NCBI GenBank assembly: GCA_035455245.1
Contig: DATIFN010000010.1
Location: 186,001-250,000, forward strand
DNA length: 64,000 nt
Direction of reading: 5' to 3'
Origin: UBA8516 sp035455245
GTDB lineage: Archaea; Thermoproteota; Nitrososphaeria; Nitrososphaerales; Nitrosopumilaceae
Of this stretch, positions 34,412 through 42,188 are shown one piece after another. The notes beneath the pieces are model-generated. The model was not told where the DNA came from, did not search any database, and saw nothing but the letters and a program-made list of their open reading frames with translations. The stretch's first letter is position 1, and every line of letters starts with the position of its first letter. A program made the position numbers and the translations under genes.

Positions 34412-35052
34412 GTTACAATGGCTCGTACAGGTGAACCTGTAGCTCCTTTAAGGTTTAATGGTAAAACAATTAATTTAAAATACATTTCAGAAATTTTTTC
34501 CAAGTTACATAAATTTTCTACAACCAAGACATCTTTACTTAATAAAATATGATGAACAGGAAATTTTGAATCTTTTCCCAAATCAATACTTGGAGAATCT
34601 ATTCCAACTAAATTGAGCCTTTTAGCTGCTAAATATTTCGCAGCATCAGCCGATAAACCTGGATTGCTTTTAAAATAATCCTTTTTTGGTAGATTCCTAT
34701 ACCAGCCAGTTGAAAAAATAATGGTTGAATGATTTAATATTTTACCATGTTTTCTTTCAAATTTGATGATATCACTTTTGGTGATAGGTTGATTTGGTCC
34801 TTTCTTAATTCTGAACAGGATTGCATCACAAACAAATCTCTCAAGTGGGATTTCGTCTATCTTTAGGCCTTTATCTATAAAGTGAAATGGTGCATCTATA
34901 TGAGTGCCAGAGTGTGAACTTAGAAAAATAAGTTCTAGGTTATATCCATCGACTTTGTTTTTTGCCCAAGTAATGAATTGAGATTGTGGTGATCCAGGAA
35001 AACTTGGAAGTTGTGGGGAAATTCTCATGGTTAAATCGATAAGGCTCATCAA
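34408..35052 (-). CDS. Cyclase/kynurenine formamidase-like metal hydrolase
   Basis: A 214-residue protein of the PF04199 cyclase family. The metal-binding HSGTHIDAPFHF is near residues 47-58, preceded by LTMRISPQLPSFPGSPQ, and DSPSID near 150 completes the usual pattern. Family members include bacterial kynurenine formamidase and polyketide cyclases; no tryptophan-catabolism genes are nearby, so the substrate remains open. The start could also be the second Met codon. Confidence 0.8.
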   Translation of the reverse strand: MMSLIDLTMRISPQLPSFPGSPQSQFITWAKNKVDGYNLELIFLSSHSGTHIDAPFHFIDKGLKIDEIPLERFVCDAILFRIKKGPNQPITKSDIIKFERKHGKILNHSTIIFSTGWYRNLPKKDYFKSNPGLSADAAKYLAAKRLNLVGIDSPSIDLGKDSKFPVHHILLSKDVLVVENLCNLEKISEMYFKLIVLPLNLKGATGSPVRAIVT

Positions 35053-35129
35053 ATTTTACTAAATATGCGTAATTAATCAATTTGATGATTTCAATCAAAG
35101 GTTAAATATTGTAAAACTGAAATGAACCT

Positions 35130-35390
35130 ATGCCAACAACATATATCTTGTTGAATTCTGACTTAGGCTCCGATGTTGAAATAATAAAAAAAATCAAAGA
35201 AATATTAGATAAAGAAGGAAAATCTGTACAATACGAAGTACAAGGTGTATACGGTGTTTACGACATTGTAGTCAAAATTTCATCAGATAGTATGGACCAT
35301 CTTAGAAATATCATCACAAATAAGATTAGAAAGATCGATAAAGTCTATTCAACCCTTACTATGATGGTTATAGAAGAACAGGAACAATAA
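35130..35390 (+). CDS. Stand-alone Lrp/AsnC effector (RAM) domain protein
   Basis: An 86-residue protein that consists of only the ligand-binding alpha/beta sandwich of Lrp/AsnC regulators: TYILLNSDLGSDVEIIKKIKEIL, VQGVYGVYDIVVKISSD, then LRNIITNKIRKIDKVYSTLTMMVI. No helix-turn-helix is encoded. Such single-domain forms may sense amino acids or pair with full-length Lrp proteins. It is convergent with the aminotransferase gene with zero spacing. Confidence 0.8.
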   Translation: MPTTYILLNSDLGSDVEIIKKIKEILDKEGKSVQYEVQGVYGVYDIVVKISSDSMDHLRNIITNKIRKIDKVYSTLTMMVIEEQEQ

Positions 35391-36539
35391 CTACAATTTT
35401 TTAATTGCTTCTACAACCTTTAGGATTTCAGATTCTGTATTAAAAAAGTGCATCGAAGCCCTAATTACTTTTTTATTTATTATTTCTCTTTCAGCAAGAA
35501 CCATGTTTTGTTTTTCAAGTTTTTCTACGACAATTTTTGAATCTTGACCTTGAAGTGAAAAGGATACTATGCTAGTCCTTTTTTCTGGTTCCTCAGGTCC
35601 ATATAATGTGATGCTAGAAACTTTTGATAATTCATCTCGTAGAAGATTGGCAAGTTTGATGTTCTTTTTTCTAATGCCGTCCAATCCTAATCGTAGTAAA
35701 TAGACAATGGATGCTTCAAGCCCAGCTACGCCAGACCAATTACGAAAACCTGCTTGAAATTTAGCTGGAGTTTCCTTGTGGGTAATCTTACCCTCATAAA
35801 AATTGGCTGATTCACCACCTACCTGAAGGGGTTCTAATAGTTCACTTGATTCTTTTTTACAATAAAATACACCCATCCCCATTGGTCCGCAGAGCCATTT
35901 TGAGCCATTAAACGACATAAAGTTACAATTTATCTTGTTAACATCAACATCTTCAATACAGCCCACGGTTTGAGCTGAATCTATAAAAAAAGGAATATTT
36001 TTTTCAACAAGTAATTTTCCAATTTGTTCTACGGGAAGAATCGCTCCCGTGTTAAACAATGCATGACTTAAAACTATAAGACCTGTGTTGTCATCAATTG
36101 TGTGTTCAAGATGATTAAGATCAAAAAAACCATTTTCATCAATCTGTAGGTTCCTTACATCAATTTTTCTCGAAAGTCGAACCCATGGATAGTGATTTGC
36201 TGGATGTTCATGGTTTGAACCACGGATTACAATATTAGATGAAGACTTTAGATTTAGTCCGCTTGCAACCATGTTAATTCCGTCTGTAGTGCTCTGTGTT
36301 AGTATAATTTCTTCTGGTTTACATTTTATCAGGTGAGAAATTGCCTTTCTAATAAGAAGGAGTTTTTCTCTAACCAGACTATCTGCAGTACTTGAATCAG
36401 GCCCGGATTCATTGTATGTTACAAGAAAATCAGTCATTGCCTTTATACTTGAAATTGGCATTAGTGAAGTAGAAGCATTATTCAAATAGATTCTACTCTT
36501 ATACGGAAAATCTTGTGCAACATTATAATCTAAATTCAT
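35391..36539 (-). CDS. Class V PLP-dependent aminotransferase-fold protein (CsdA/SufS-like)
   Basis: A 382-residue fold-type I PLP enzyme. The N-terminus YLNNASTSLMP, TQSTTDGINMVA near 82, NHEHPANHYPW near 110, FIDSAQTVG near 185 and SFNGSKWLCGPMGMG near 205 with the PLP lysine follow the cysteine desulfurase/isopenicillin epimerase pattern. The region that in SufS carries the catalytic cysteine (GHHCA) is missing: the sequence goes from REIINKKVIRASMHFFNT directly. It may therefore not be a desulfurase. Alternatives are epimerase-like or selenocysteine-lyase-like activity. Confidence 0.78.
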   Translation of the reverse strand: MNLDYNVAQDFPYKSRIYLNNASTSLMPISSIKAMTDFLVTYNESGPDSSTADSLVREKLLLIRKAISHLIKCKPEEIILTQSTTDGINMVASGLNLKSSSNIVIRGSNHEHPANHYPWVRLSRKIDVRNLQIDENGFFDLNHLEHTIDDNTGLIVLSHALFNTGAILPVEQIGKLLVEKNIPFFIDSAQTVGCIEDVDVNKINCNFMSFNGSKWLCGPMGMGVFYCKKESSELLEPLQVGGESANFYEGKITHKETPAKFQAGFRNWSGVAGLEASIVYLLRLGLDGIRKKNIKLANLLRDELSKVSSITLYGPEEPEKRTSIVSFSLQGQDSKIVVEKLEKQNMVLAEREIINKKVIRASMHFFNTESEILKVVEAIKKL

Positions 36540-36566
36540 TATTATATTACAACATCACTAAGCACA

Positions 36567-37184
36567 GTGTTGTTTAAAAATCATGATAATGACTCAGTAA
36601 ATGATATTCCTAATTTTGAAAACATACTTTCACAAACCAAAATTAATTCTATTCTTTATTCAGACCCATTCTTAAAAGCAGGATTTATTGCAAAACTTGT
36701 TGATGAAGCAAAAACTGATATCTTGTATTTAGATCTTGATTTGCTGTACAGCGGATACATAGTATCTGGAATGCTCAAGACTCCACATAATCTTTCTTTA
36801 TTTCAACCTACATCGGAACTATGGAACAAAATATTAACAAACGTACTAGTAAAACTAAGTACAAAAAAATCAACAGTTATAGTTGATTCTCTTAATGGAC
36901 TTTACAACTTGTTAAATGAAAGAAAACAAATTGGGAAATTGGTTAATTCATACATCATGTTAATCACAAGTATGGCAAGAAAAACTGGTTCTTACGTTGT
37001 TGTAGCAAGCATGGTTCGGTTCAAAAAAGAAGAAGGATGGATACTCTCTCCTACAGGAAAACGTCTTATTGATACGGATATGGTAAAAAAAATACTGTTA
37101 GAACAAAGTGAATCTGGAATAATCCTTAATTTTCTAAATAAAGAAAAAACTCTAATTCCATCAGACTTGATTCCGCTAATCTAA
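36567..37184 (+). CDS. RecA/KaiC-fold-like protein without a P-loop, hypothetical
   Basis: A 205-residue protein from a GTG start. Strand order looks like a RecA-type core: ILYLDLDLL near residue 53, STVIVDSLNGLYNLL near 102 in the Walker B position, and SYVVVASMVRF near 140. The place where GxxxxGKT would lie reads YSDPFLKAGFIAKL, so ATP binding by a normal P-loop is not possible. No family recognised with certainty; a degenerate RadB- or KaiC-like paralogue is the best guess. Its end overlaps the parvulin gene by nine bases on the opposite strand. Confidence 0.55.
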   Translation: MLFKNHDNDSVNDIPNFENILSQTKINSILYSDPFLKAGFIAKLVDEAKTDILYLDLDLLYSGYIVSGMLKTPHNLSLFQPTSELWNKILTNVLVKLSTKKSTVIVDSLNGLYNLLNERKQIGKLVNSYIMLITSMARKTGSYVVVASMVRFKKEEGWILSPTGKRLIDTDMVKKILLEQSESGIILNFLNKEKTLIPSDLIPLI

Positions 37185-37451
37185 CCGTTTTATGACGTGA
37201 TAACCAAATTGAGTCTTTACTATATCTGAAACTTGGCCCTTTTCTAAAGCGAAGGCCGCCTTTTCAAATTCTTGCACCATAGTTCCTCGTACAAAAAAAC
37301 CAAGATCTCCACCTCTTTTCTTTGAGCTATCTAAAGAATGCTGTTTAGCTAGATTTGCAAAACTTTCTCCTTTCGAAATTTTTGTTTTAATTTCTTGTGC
37401 CAAACTTAGCTTTTCTACTAATATGTGCGCACAATGAATTTTGTTTGCCAT
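37176..37451 (-). CDS. Parvulin-type peptidyl-prolyl cis-trans isomerase
   Basis: A single-domain parvulin of 91 residues, comparable to the small Pin-like proteins described from marine Thaumarchaeota. HCAHILVE at residues 6-13, KISKGESFANLAKQHSLD near 24-41, GGDLGFFVRGTMVQEFEKAAFAL near 47-69 and TQFGYHVIKRLD at the end give a complete domain. No signal peptide or phosphoserine-binding WW domain is present. The ATG start fits the family start exactly. Confidence 0.93.
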   Translation of the reverse strand: MANKIHCAHILVEKLSLAQEIKTKISKGESFANLAKQHSLDSSKKRGGDLGFFVRGTMVQEFEKAAFALEKGQVSDIVKTQFGYHVIKRLD

Positions 37452-37658
37452 ATGTTTGGAAATAAAATCAAAATATAAAAAAACGCCGATCTGTTTTGGA
37501 ATTTACAAAAGGTAATTCTAAATTCTTAGAATGATTAATTAGGAAAAGCTAACAATTCATTTTTTCTAACAGCGTTATAAAATTTCCAAACGCCGTTATA
37601 ACATCGATTTTTTGAGGAAGTTATATTAAGATCTATAAAGAAAGATTATTCGATAAAC

Positions 37659-37958
37659 ATGCCAGTTGGAATTATTCCAGATATAGGCGAACAAATGTGT
37701 ATAGGATGTGCACTCTGTGTAGAGATTTGTACATCACTAGGACCAGACGTATTAAGAGTTAAACCAGTAGAAGGCTGGAAACGAGGAAAGGCATTTGTAT
37801 TTTATCCAGAAAGATGCATCTCTGATGGAGCATGCATTGGAGTTTGCCCAACAAAGGCAATCTTTTGGATGAGACCAATGGACTTTACCGTCGGACAACC
37901 AGTGCCATTATACAGAAACTCTGTGTTCGTAAAAGGTTGGACTGAACTAGCAGATTAG
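37659..37958 (+). CDS. Dicluster ferredoxin with an Asp-substituted cluster motif
   Basis: A 99-residue electron carrier. The first motif is CIGCALCVEIC (complete C-x2-C-x2-C-x3-C). The second reads CISDGACIGVCP, where the second cysteine is replaced by Asp, as in Pyrococcus-type clusters that bind [4Fe-4S] through Asp or convert to [3Fe-4S]. A long loop (about 25 residues) separates them, and a C-terminal tail (FTVGQPVPLYRNSVFVKGW) is unusual. A promoter box AGATCTATAAAG lies about 25 bases upstream; 200 bases of AT-rich DNA precede it. Confidence 0.85.
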   Translation: MPVGIIPDIGEQMCIGCALCVEICTSLGPDVLRVKPVEGWKRGKAFVFYPERCISDGACIGVCPTKAIFWMRPMDFTVGQPVPLYRNSVFVKGWTELAD

Positions 37959-38046
37959 GTCCTACAATAACTTCTTTTTATTATCTTGGCTTAGTGCCAA
38001 CTATTTTTTCGCTGTGTAAATATACCGAAAAATTCTACTTATACCA

Positions 38047-38541
38047 TTGAGTAAACCCGGCAATTTATGGCGGAAGATTCATGGAAGAATAACAAAAAAA
38101 CCAACTAACTTTAGTTGGCTCATCAATGGCAAACTTGCTGGCAGCGGAATGCCAACATCATACCCAGAATTAGAGTGGGTCGTAAAACATGGTGTAAAAT
38201 CCATCGTTACAATGACAGAAGAACCGTTACCCGAATTATGGATTAAAAATATAAAATATCTTCATGTTCCTACAGAAGATCTTTCTGCACCAGACATTGA
38301 AAAAATCGATGATACGGTGGACTTTATCCATGAAAGAATAAGGAACAATGAACCAACGATGGTTCACTGTGCTGCAGGAATCGGTAGAACCGGAACGATT
38401 CTAGCATGCTATCTTATTAAATTTCATAATCTTTCTGCAAAAGAGGCAATTGATAATGTGCGTAAAGAAAGACCCGGCTCTATACAATCAGAATCTCAAG
38501 AAATAGCAATAGGGCTATATCATAAATTTGTTAAAAGATAA
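38047..38541 (+). CDS. Dual-specificity protein phosphatase-like enzyme
   Basis: A 164-residue cysteine-dependent phosphatase. The P-loop HCAAGIGRTGT lies near residue 113, and the general acid is likely the Asp in VPTEDLSAPD near 78. The N-terminal FSWLINGKLAGSGMP is typical of archaeal DSPs of the PTEN/Cdc14-like group. Start TTG at 38047 (MSKPGNLW) has no competing ATG. A 51-codon gene starts just past its stop on the other strand. Confidence 0.85.
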   Translation: MSKPGNLWRKIHGRITKKPTNFSWLINGKLAGSGMPTSYPELEWVVKHGVKSIVTMTEEPLPELWIKNIKYLHVPTEDLSAPDIEKIDDTVDFIHERIRNNEPTMVHCAAGIGRTGTILACYLIKFHNLSAKEAIDNVRKERPGSIQSESQEIAIGLYHKFVKR

Positions 38542-38697
38542 CTATTCTGGTATTGATGTAGTTACCATTTTTCCATTTTCAAGTTTAATGAACAGATATC
38601 TATTATCTTTGAAGATGAGTGTTATCTCATTTTCTTTTTCTGATTTGTCTTCAATTTCAAGCAGTTCCTGACCTCTTATTCCATCAAATTTTGTCAT
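38542..38697 (-). CDS. 51-residue hypothetical protein
   Basis: Frame of 51 codons from ATG 38697 to TAG 38542. The product begins MTKFDGIRGQELLEIEDK and contains ITLIFKDNRYLFIKLENGKMV, a beta-strand pattern with a hydrophobic core, so it looks like a real small beta-rich protein rather than noise. It fills the whole gap between the phosphatase stop and the next minus-strand gene at 38727, which would precede it in a transcript. No family recognised. Confidence 0.55.
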   Translation of the reverse strand: MTKFDGIRGQELLEIEDKSEKENEITLIFKDNRYLFIKLENGKMVTTSIPE

Positions 38698-38726
38698 GGT
38701 TTCCCTAAAATAATTCCATTTATATC

Positions 38727-39269
38727 CTATTTGGTAATTTCAATTTCGATTTCTTCGGAATGTGATTTTTCACTGAAAGCTTCTGTATAATTATGTTTTA
38801 ACCACGAAACAAAAACCTCTGCTCCGATCTTATGCTTACCATCTCCCAGTTCAGCAGCATTAAACTCCATCTTTTCATCAAAATCGAGTAGCATTTCTTG
38901 TGCCTCTGTTTGTGTTCTTGGAATAAATGGTTCAAAATTCTTTGCTATTTGTACCCAAATCTTTTTTTCTGCTATTTGAGTAAGTTTAGGGTTACGGGTC
39001 CAAAAAATAGCTGCCTTTCGATAAGTATCCACAGGTTTCCCAATCTCACGTTTTCTTATTCCACCTGTGTAAAGTTTTACTCCATATTTTAGTTTGAACG
39101 CATTATCATGTTTATTGTATGCCTCCTCCCAATTTTTTTCGTTCCATGCTTCACGTAGTGCTCCCAAAACAGAAAATTTTACATTTACTATAACATTTTG
39201 ATTTAACTCAAACCTGTTATTTGATTTTATTAATTCAATATTGCCAATAAAGCTCTTTTCACTAGTCAC
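38727..39269 (-). CDS. Hypothetical protein
   Basis: A 180-residue soluble, charged protein without a recognised family. It shows NVIVNVKFSVLGALREAWNEKNWEEAYNKHD near residues 27-55 and KLTQIAEKKIWVQIAKNF near 97-115, suggesting mixed alpha/beta structure, and an acidic C-terminal tail (SEEIEIEIT). No cysteines, no membrane segment. It is divergent from the Rpo11 gene, sharing a 46-base promoter region, and upstream of the 51-residue gene. Confidence 0.6.
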   Translation of the reverse strand: MTSEKSFIGNIELIKSNNRFELNQNVIVNVKFSVLGALREAWNEKNWEEAYNKHDNAFKLKYGVKLYTGGIRKREIGKPVDTYRKAAIFWTRNPKLTQIAEKKIWVQIAKNFEPFIPRTQTEAQEMLLDFDEKMEFNAAELGDGKHKIGAEVFVSWLKHNYTEAFSEKSHSEEIEIEITK

Positions 39270-39315
39270 GCACCGTAATGATTTATATCCTCAATAAGTG
39301 TTTTTTTGATTTACA

Positions 39316-39597
39316 ATGGATGCAAAGATAACGGAATCTTCTTCAAAAGAAGTTAGCTTGACCATATCAAGATCTGATATTGGTACACTCTACATAGTGC
39401 AACATGAATTGTTAAAAGAACCCGGCGTAGAATTTGCTGGTGTTATAATGAAACATCCACTTACAAAAGAATATTGGATGCGTGTTAACACATCAAAAGG
39501 AAATCCATTAAAAGAAATAGAAAAAGCAACAAAAACTGCTATCGAATATGCGAATGAATTAAAAAAATTAATTAATTCTAAAATTAAAGGTGCTTAA
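39316..39597 (+). CDS. rpoL: RNA polymerase subunit Rpo11 (RpoL)
   Basis: A 93-residue subunit that pairs with Rpo3 in the alpha-like platform of archaeal RNA polymerase. VSLTISRSDIGTLYIVQHELLKEPGVEFAGVIM with HPLTKEYWMRVNT is the typical Rpb11/RpoL profile, followed by the long C-terminal helix (LKEIEKATKTAIEYANELKKL). TFS follows after no spacer, then PCNA, making a transcription/replication operon. Confidence 0.95.
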   Translation: MDAKITESSSKEVSLTISRSDIGTLYIVQHELLKEPGVEFAGVIMKHPLTKEYWMRVNTSKGNPLKEIEKATKTAIEYANELKKLINSKIKGA

Positions 39598-39912
39598 ATG
39601 AAATTTTGCCCCAAGTGTGAGGCACGTCTAAAACAAGATAGCTCCGATAAAAGTTCTACCTGCCCAAAATGTGGTTATAGTGAAAAGGGCATAACACAGC
39701 GAAAACAAGTTACCGTAGAAAGTAAATCAACAATTGACGTATTGGATGAAAATGAAGGTAAAGAAACTTTACCCACCATTAAAATTGATTGTGGAAAATG
39801 CGGTCATGGCGAAGCTGTATGGTGGATGCTGCAAACTAGAAGTGCAGATGAACCCACAACACAATTTTATCGTTGTACTAAATGTAGCTACACTTGGCGT
39901 AACTACGCATAA
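39598..39912 (+). CDS. tfs: Transcription elongation factor TFS
   Basis: Archaeal TFIIS-like cleavage-stimulating factor, 104 residues. The N-terminal zinc ribbon is CPKCEARL...CPKCGY, the C-terminal ribbon CGKCGHGEAVWW...CTKCSYTW. Between them the acidic tip RSADEPTTQFY contains the Asp-Glu pair that reaches the polymerase active site, so it should be cleavage-active (not a TFS4-type inhibitor). It starts directly after the rpoL stop. Confidence 0.96.
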   Translation: MKFCPKCEARLKQDSSDKSSTCPKCGYSEKGITQRKQVTVESKSTIDVLDENEGKETLPTIKIDCGKCGHGEAVWWMLQTRSADEPTTQFYRCTKCSYTWRNYA

Positions 39913-39947
39913 CGTTTAACTTGAACGTGTTAGACATGTGATTAAGT

Positions 39948-40694
39948 TTGGTATTTTCTGCAAAGACCAGTTGTTCAGATGAATGGAAAGCCATAATTTC
40001 TGCAATCTCAACTTTAGTTGAAGAAGCGACATTTGAGTCAACTGGGGAAGGTATAACATTTAGAGGAATGGATCCATCTCACGTTGCATTAATAGATATA
40101 GCATGGCCTAATTCTGCATTCGAAAAATATGAGTGTGACAGTGATATAAAATTTGGGGTGAGAATAGATGAATTTTCTAAACTAATCAAAAGAGCAGATA
40201 AAAAAGAAAGTATAGAGATCAGTATTTCTGAAGACAATCTCTTACTTGTAACAATTGGCAAAAATAAGAAATACAAAATGAGATTGATTGAGAGCTCTGC
40301 CACTGATACTCCATTACCAAAAATCTCCTATAATGCAAAAATTGGTTTGACCTCCACAGAATTTGATAAAATTCTTGGTGATGTTCAAGTAGTATCAGAA
40401 TATTTATCCATAAATGCTACCGCTGCCAAAGCTGAATTTTCTGGACGGGGTGATTCTGGTGAAGCAGTAATAACTTTAGAAAAAGGAATGCCAGAAATGC
40501 CTGAGATCGATGTAAAAGAACCTAGTATAGCAACTTACAGCTTAGAGTATCTCAACAGCATTGTAAAAGCTGTGGGAGCAATTGCCGGTACAGTGACCTG
40601 TGAATATTCCACCAAGATGCCATTAAGACTGGAATTCAAAGTTGCAAATGTGGGCAGGATTCATTTCTATTTAGCACCTCGAGTGGAAAGTTAA
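39948..40694 (+). CDS. pcn: Sliding clamp PCNA
   Basis: DNA polymerase sliding clamp of 248 residues, the usual size. GITFRGMDPSHVALIDIAWP near residues 36-55, KFGVRIDEF near 67, TDTPLPKI near 118, the FSGRGDSGEAVI strand near 165 and FKVANVGRIHFYLAPRVE at the end are clamp hallmarks. Only one PCNA is seen here, suggesting a homotrimer. The start is TTG at 39948. PolD, whose large subunit has a weak PIP-like tail, is its likely client. Confidence 0.96.
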   Translation: MVFSAKTSCSDEWKAIISAISTLVEEATFESTGEGITFRGMDPSHVALIDIAWPNSAFEKYECDSDIKFGVRIDEFSKLIKRADKKESIEISISEDNLLLVTIGKNKKYKMRLIESSATDTPLPKISYNAKIGLTSTEFDKILGDVQVVSEYLSINATAAKAEFSGRGDSGEAVITLEKGMPEMPEIDVKEPSIATYSLEYLNSIVKAVGAIAGTVTCEYSTKMPLRLEFKVANVGRIHFYLAPRVES

Positions 40695-40728
40695 AGCATT
40701 TAAGGACAATTAAAAAAGGTATACTGAA

Positions 40729-42132
40729 TTGAAAATAGTACTAAAGTTTGGTGGAACTTCGATATCTTCTGCTACAAACATTAGATATGTTGCTAAACTT
40801 TTACAATCACTATCAAAAGAACATAAGATAATTTCTGTCTTCTCCGCAATTACTGGTGTAACGGATGATCTGATACGCATTGCTTCCCTGATACAAAAAG
40901 GGAATAAAGACGCTGCAAATACTTTGGCGAAAAAAATAATCAAAAACCATATGGAGGTAGCAAATCAATGCGTAAAAAATCCAAAAATAAGAAAGGAACT
41001 GGTAGAAAAGATGAGGGCAGATTTATCAGAACTTGAGGATTTATTGCATGGCATGCTACTCCTTGGAGAAGTAACTCCTCGTTCATCTGATTACCTAATA
41101 TCATTTGGTGAACGTCTATCCATCAATCTGATTTCCTTTTCCTTAAATGATTTAGGTTTAAGGGCAGTGGCTCTTACTGGCAAGGACATTGGCATTGTAA
41201 CAGACTCAAATTTTGGTGAGGCAAAACCTCTAATGGATACAACAAGACTCCGTGTATTTCATACAGTTGAATCTCTCTTAGAAAAAAAGACACTTCCTGT
41301 AATTGGTGGATTTGCGGGTGCAGATCAATATGGGAATATAACCACATTTGGCAGAGGTGGTTCTGACTACACTGCGACAATTGTAGCTTCTAGCATTAAA
41401 GCAGATGAAGTTTGGTTGATGAGTGATGTGGATGGATTGATGACAACAGATCCAAAAATTGTAAAAAATGCAAAGGTGCTCAAAGAAGTATCTTATACAG
41501 AAGCCATGGAAATGGCGCTCTTTGGCGCAAAGTACATCCACCCACGTGCACTTGAACCTCTAGTTACAAAAAAAATTCCATTAAGAATCAGAAGCACCTT
41601 TAACATAAAAAATCTTGGTACACTTGTTACAGCATCACCAAAAGCTGATACACAAAAAACGGTCAAGTGTGTTAGTGCAATACGACATACAGGATTAATC
41701 GATGTTAGAGGTGGAAGTATGGTCGGTGCACCTGGAACTGCAGCTACTATATTCTCTACGCTTGCAAAAGCTGGAGTAAATGTAATGATGATCTCACAAA
41801 GTCCTTCGGAATCAAGCATTTCCATTATCGTCAAAAAGAATGATCTTGACAAAGCAGTAAACACACTTGAGATGAATCTACTAGGTAAGATAATCAAAAA
41901 AGTTGAGGTTACTGTAGATGTAGCCATAATAGCGTTGATTGGTTCTGGAATGAGAGGAATTGTTGGAGTAGCATCAAAAGTGTTTGCAGCAGTAGCAAAG
42001 AAAGGTGTTAATGTTGTTATGATTGCACAAGGTTCATCAGAGCTAAATCTTGCATTTGTAGTTAAGGATGCTGATTGCAATGCTGCAGTGCAGGCATTAC
42101 ATGATGAATTTGAGCTTGCAAAAATAAACTAA
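40729..42132 (+). CDS. Aspartate kinase
   Basis: Phosphorylates aspartate for lysine, threonine and methionine synthesis, 467 residues. LKFGGTSISS at residues 4-13, a substrate region SFGERLSINL near 124, GFAGADQYGNITTFGRGGSDYTA near 196, and two C-terminal ACT domains with GMRGIVGVASKVFAAVAKKGVNVVMIAQGSSE near 415. ACT domains imply end-product feedback, usually by threonine or lysine. Start TTG at 40729 lies 34 bases after PCNA. Length is typical of monofunctional archaeal enzymes. Confidence 0.93.
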   Translation: MKIVLKFGGTSISSATNIRYVAKLLQSLSKEHKIISVFSAITGVTDDLIRIASLIQKGNKDAANTLAKKIIKNHMEVANQCVKNPKIRKELVEKMRADLSELEDLLHGMLLLGEVTPRSSDYLISFGERLSINLISFSLNDLGLRAVALTGKDIGIVTDSNFGEAKPLMDTTRLRVFHTVESLLEKKTLPVIGGFAGADQYGNITTFGRGGSDYTATIVASSIKADEVWLMSDVDGLMTTDPKIVKNAKVLKEVSYTEAMEMALFGAKYIHPRALEPLVTKKIPLRIRSTFNIKNLGTLVTASPKADTQKTVKCVSAIRHTGLIDVRGGSMVGAPGTAATIFSTLAKAGVNVMMISQSPSESSISIIVKKNDLDKAVNTLEMNLLGKIIKKVEVTVDVAIIALIGSGMRGIVGVASKVFAAVAKKGVNVVMIAQGSSELNLAFVVKDADCNAAVQALHDEFELAKIN

Positions 42133-42188
42133 ACATAACAAAACCAAATCTTGAAAAAGCATTTATGTAAATTGATTATTCCGATTGT

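Noticed and set aside
37515..37532. Palindrome ATTCTAA-ATTC-TTAGAAT as a terminator
   Set aside because: It lacks a following T-run and lies 60 bases upstream of the parvulin start on that strand; an A+T-rich chance palindrome or a regulator site cannot be separated.
41493..42080. 195-codon minus-strand frame opposite aspartate kinase
   Set aside because: Shadow frame; the plus strand encodes a complete aspartate kinase with all motifs.
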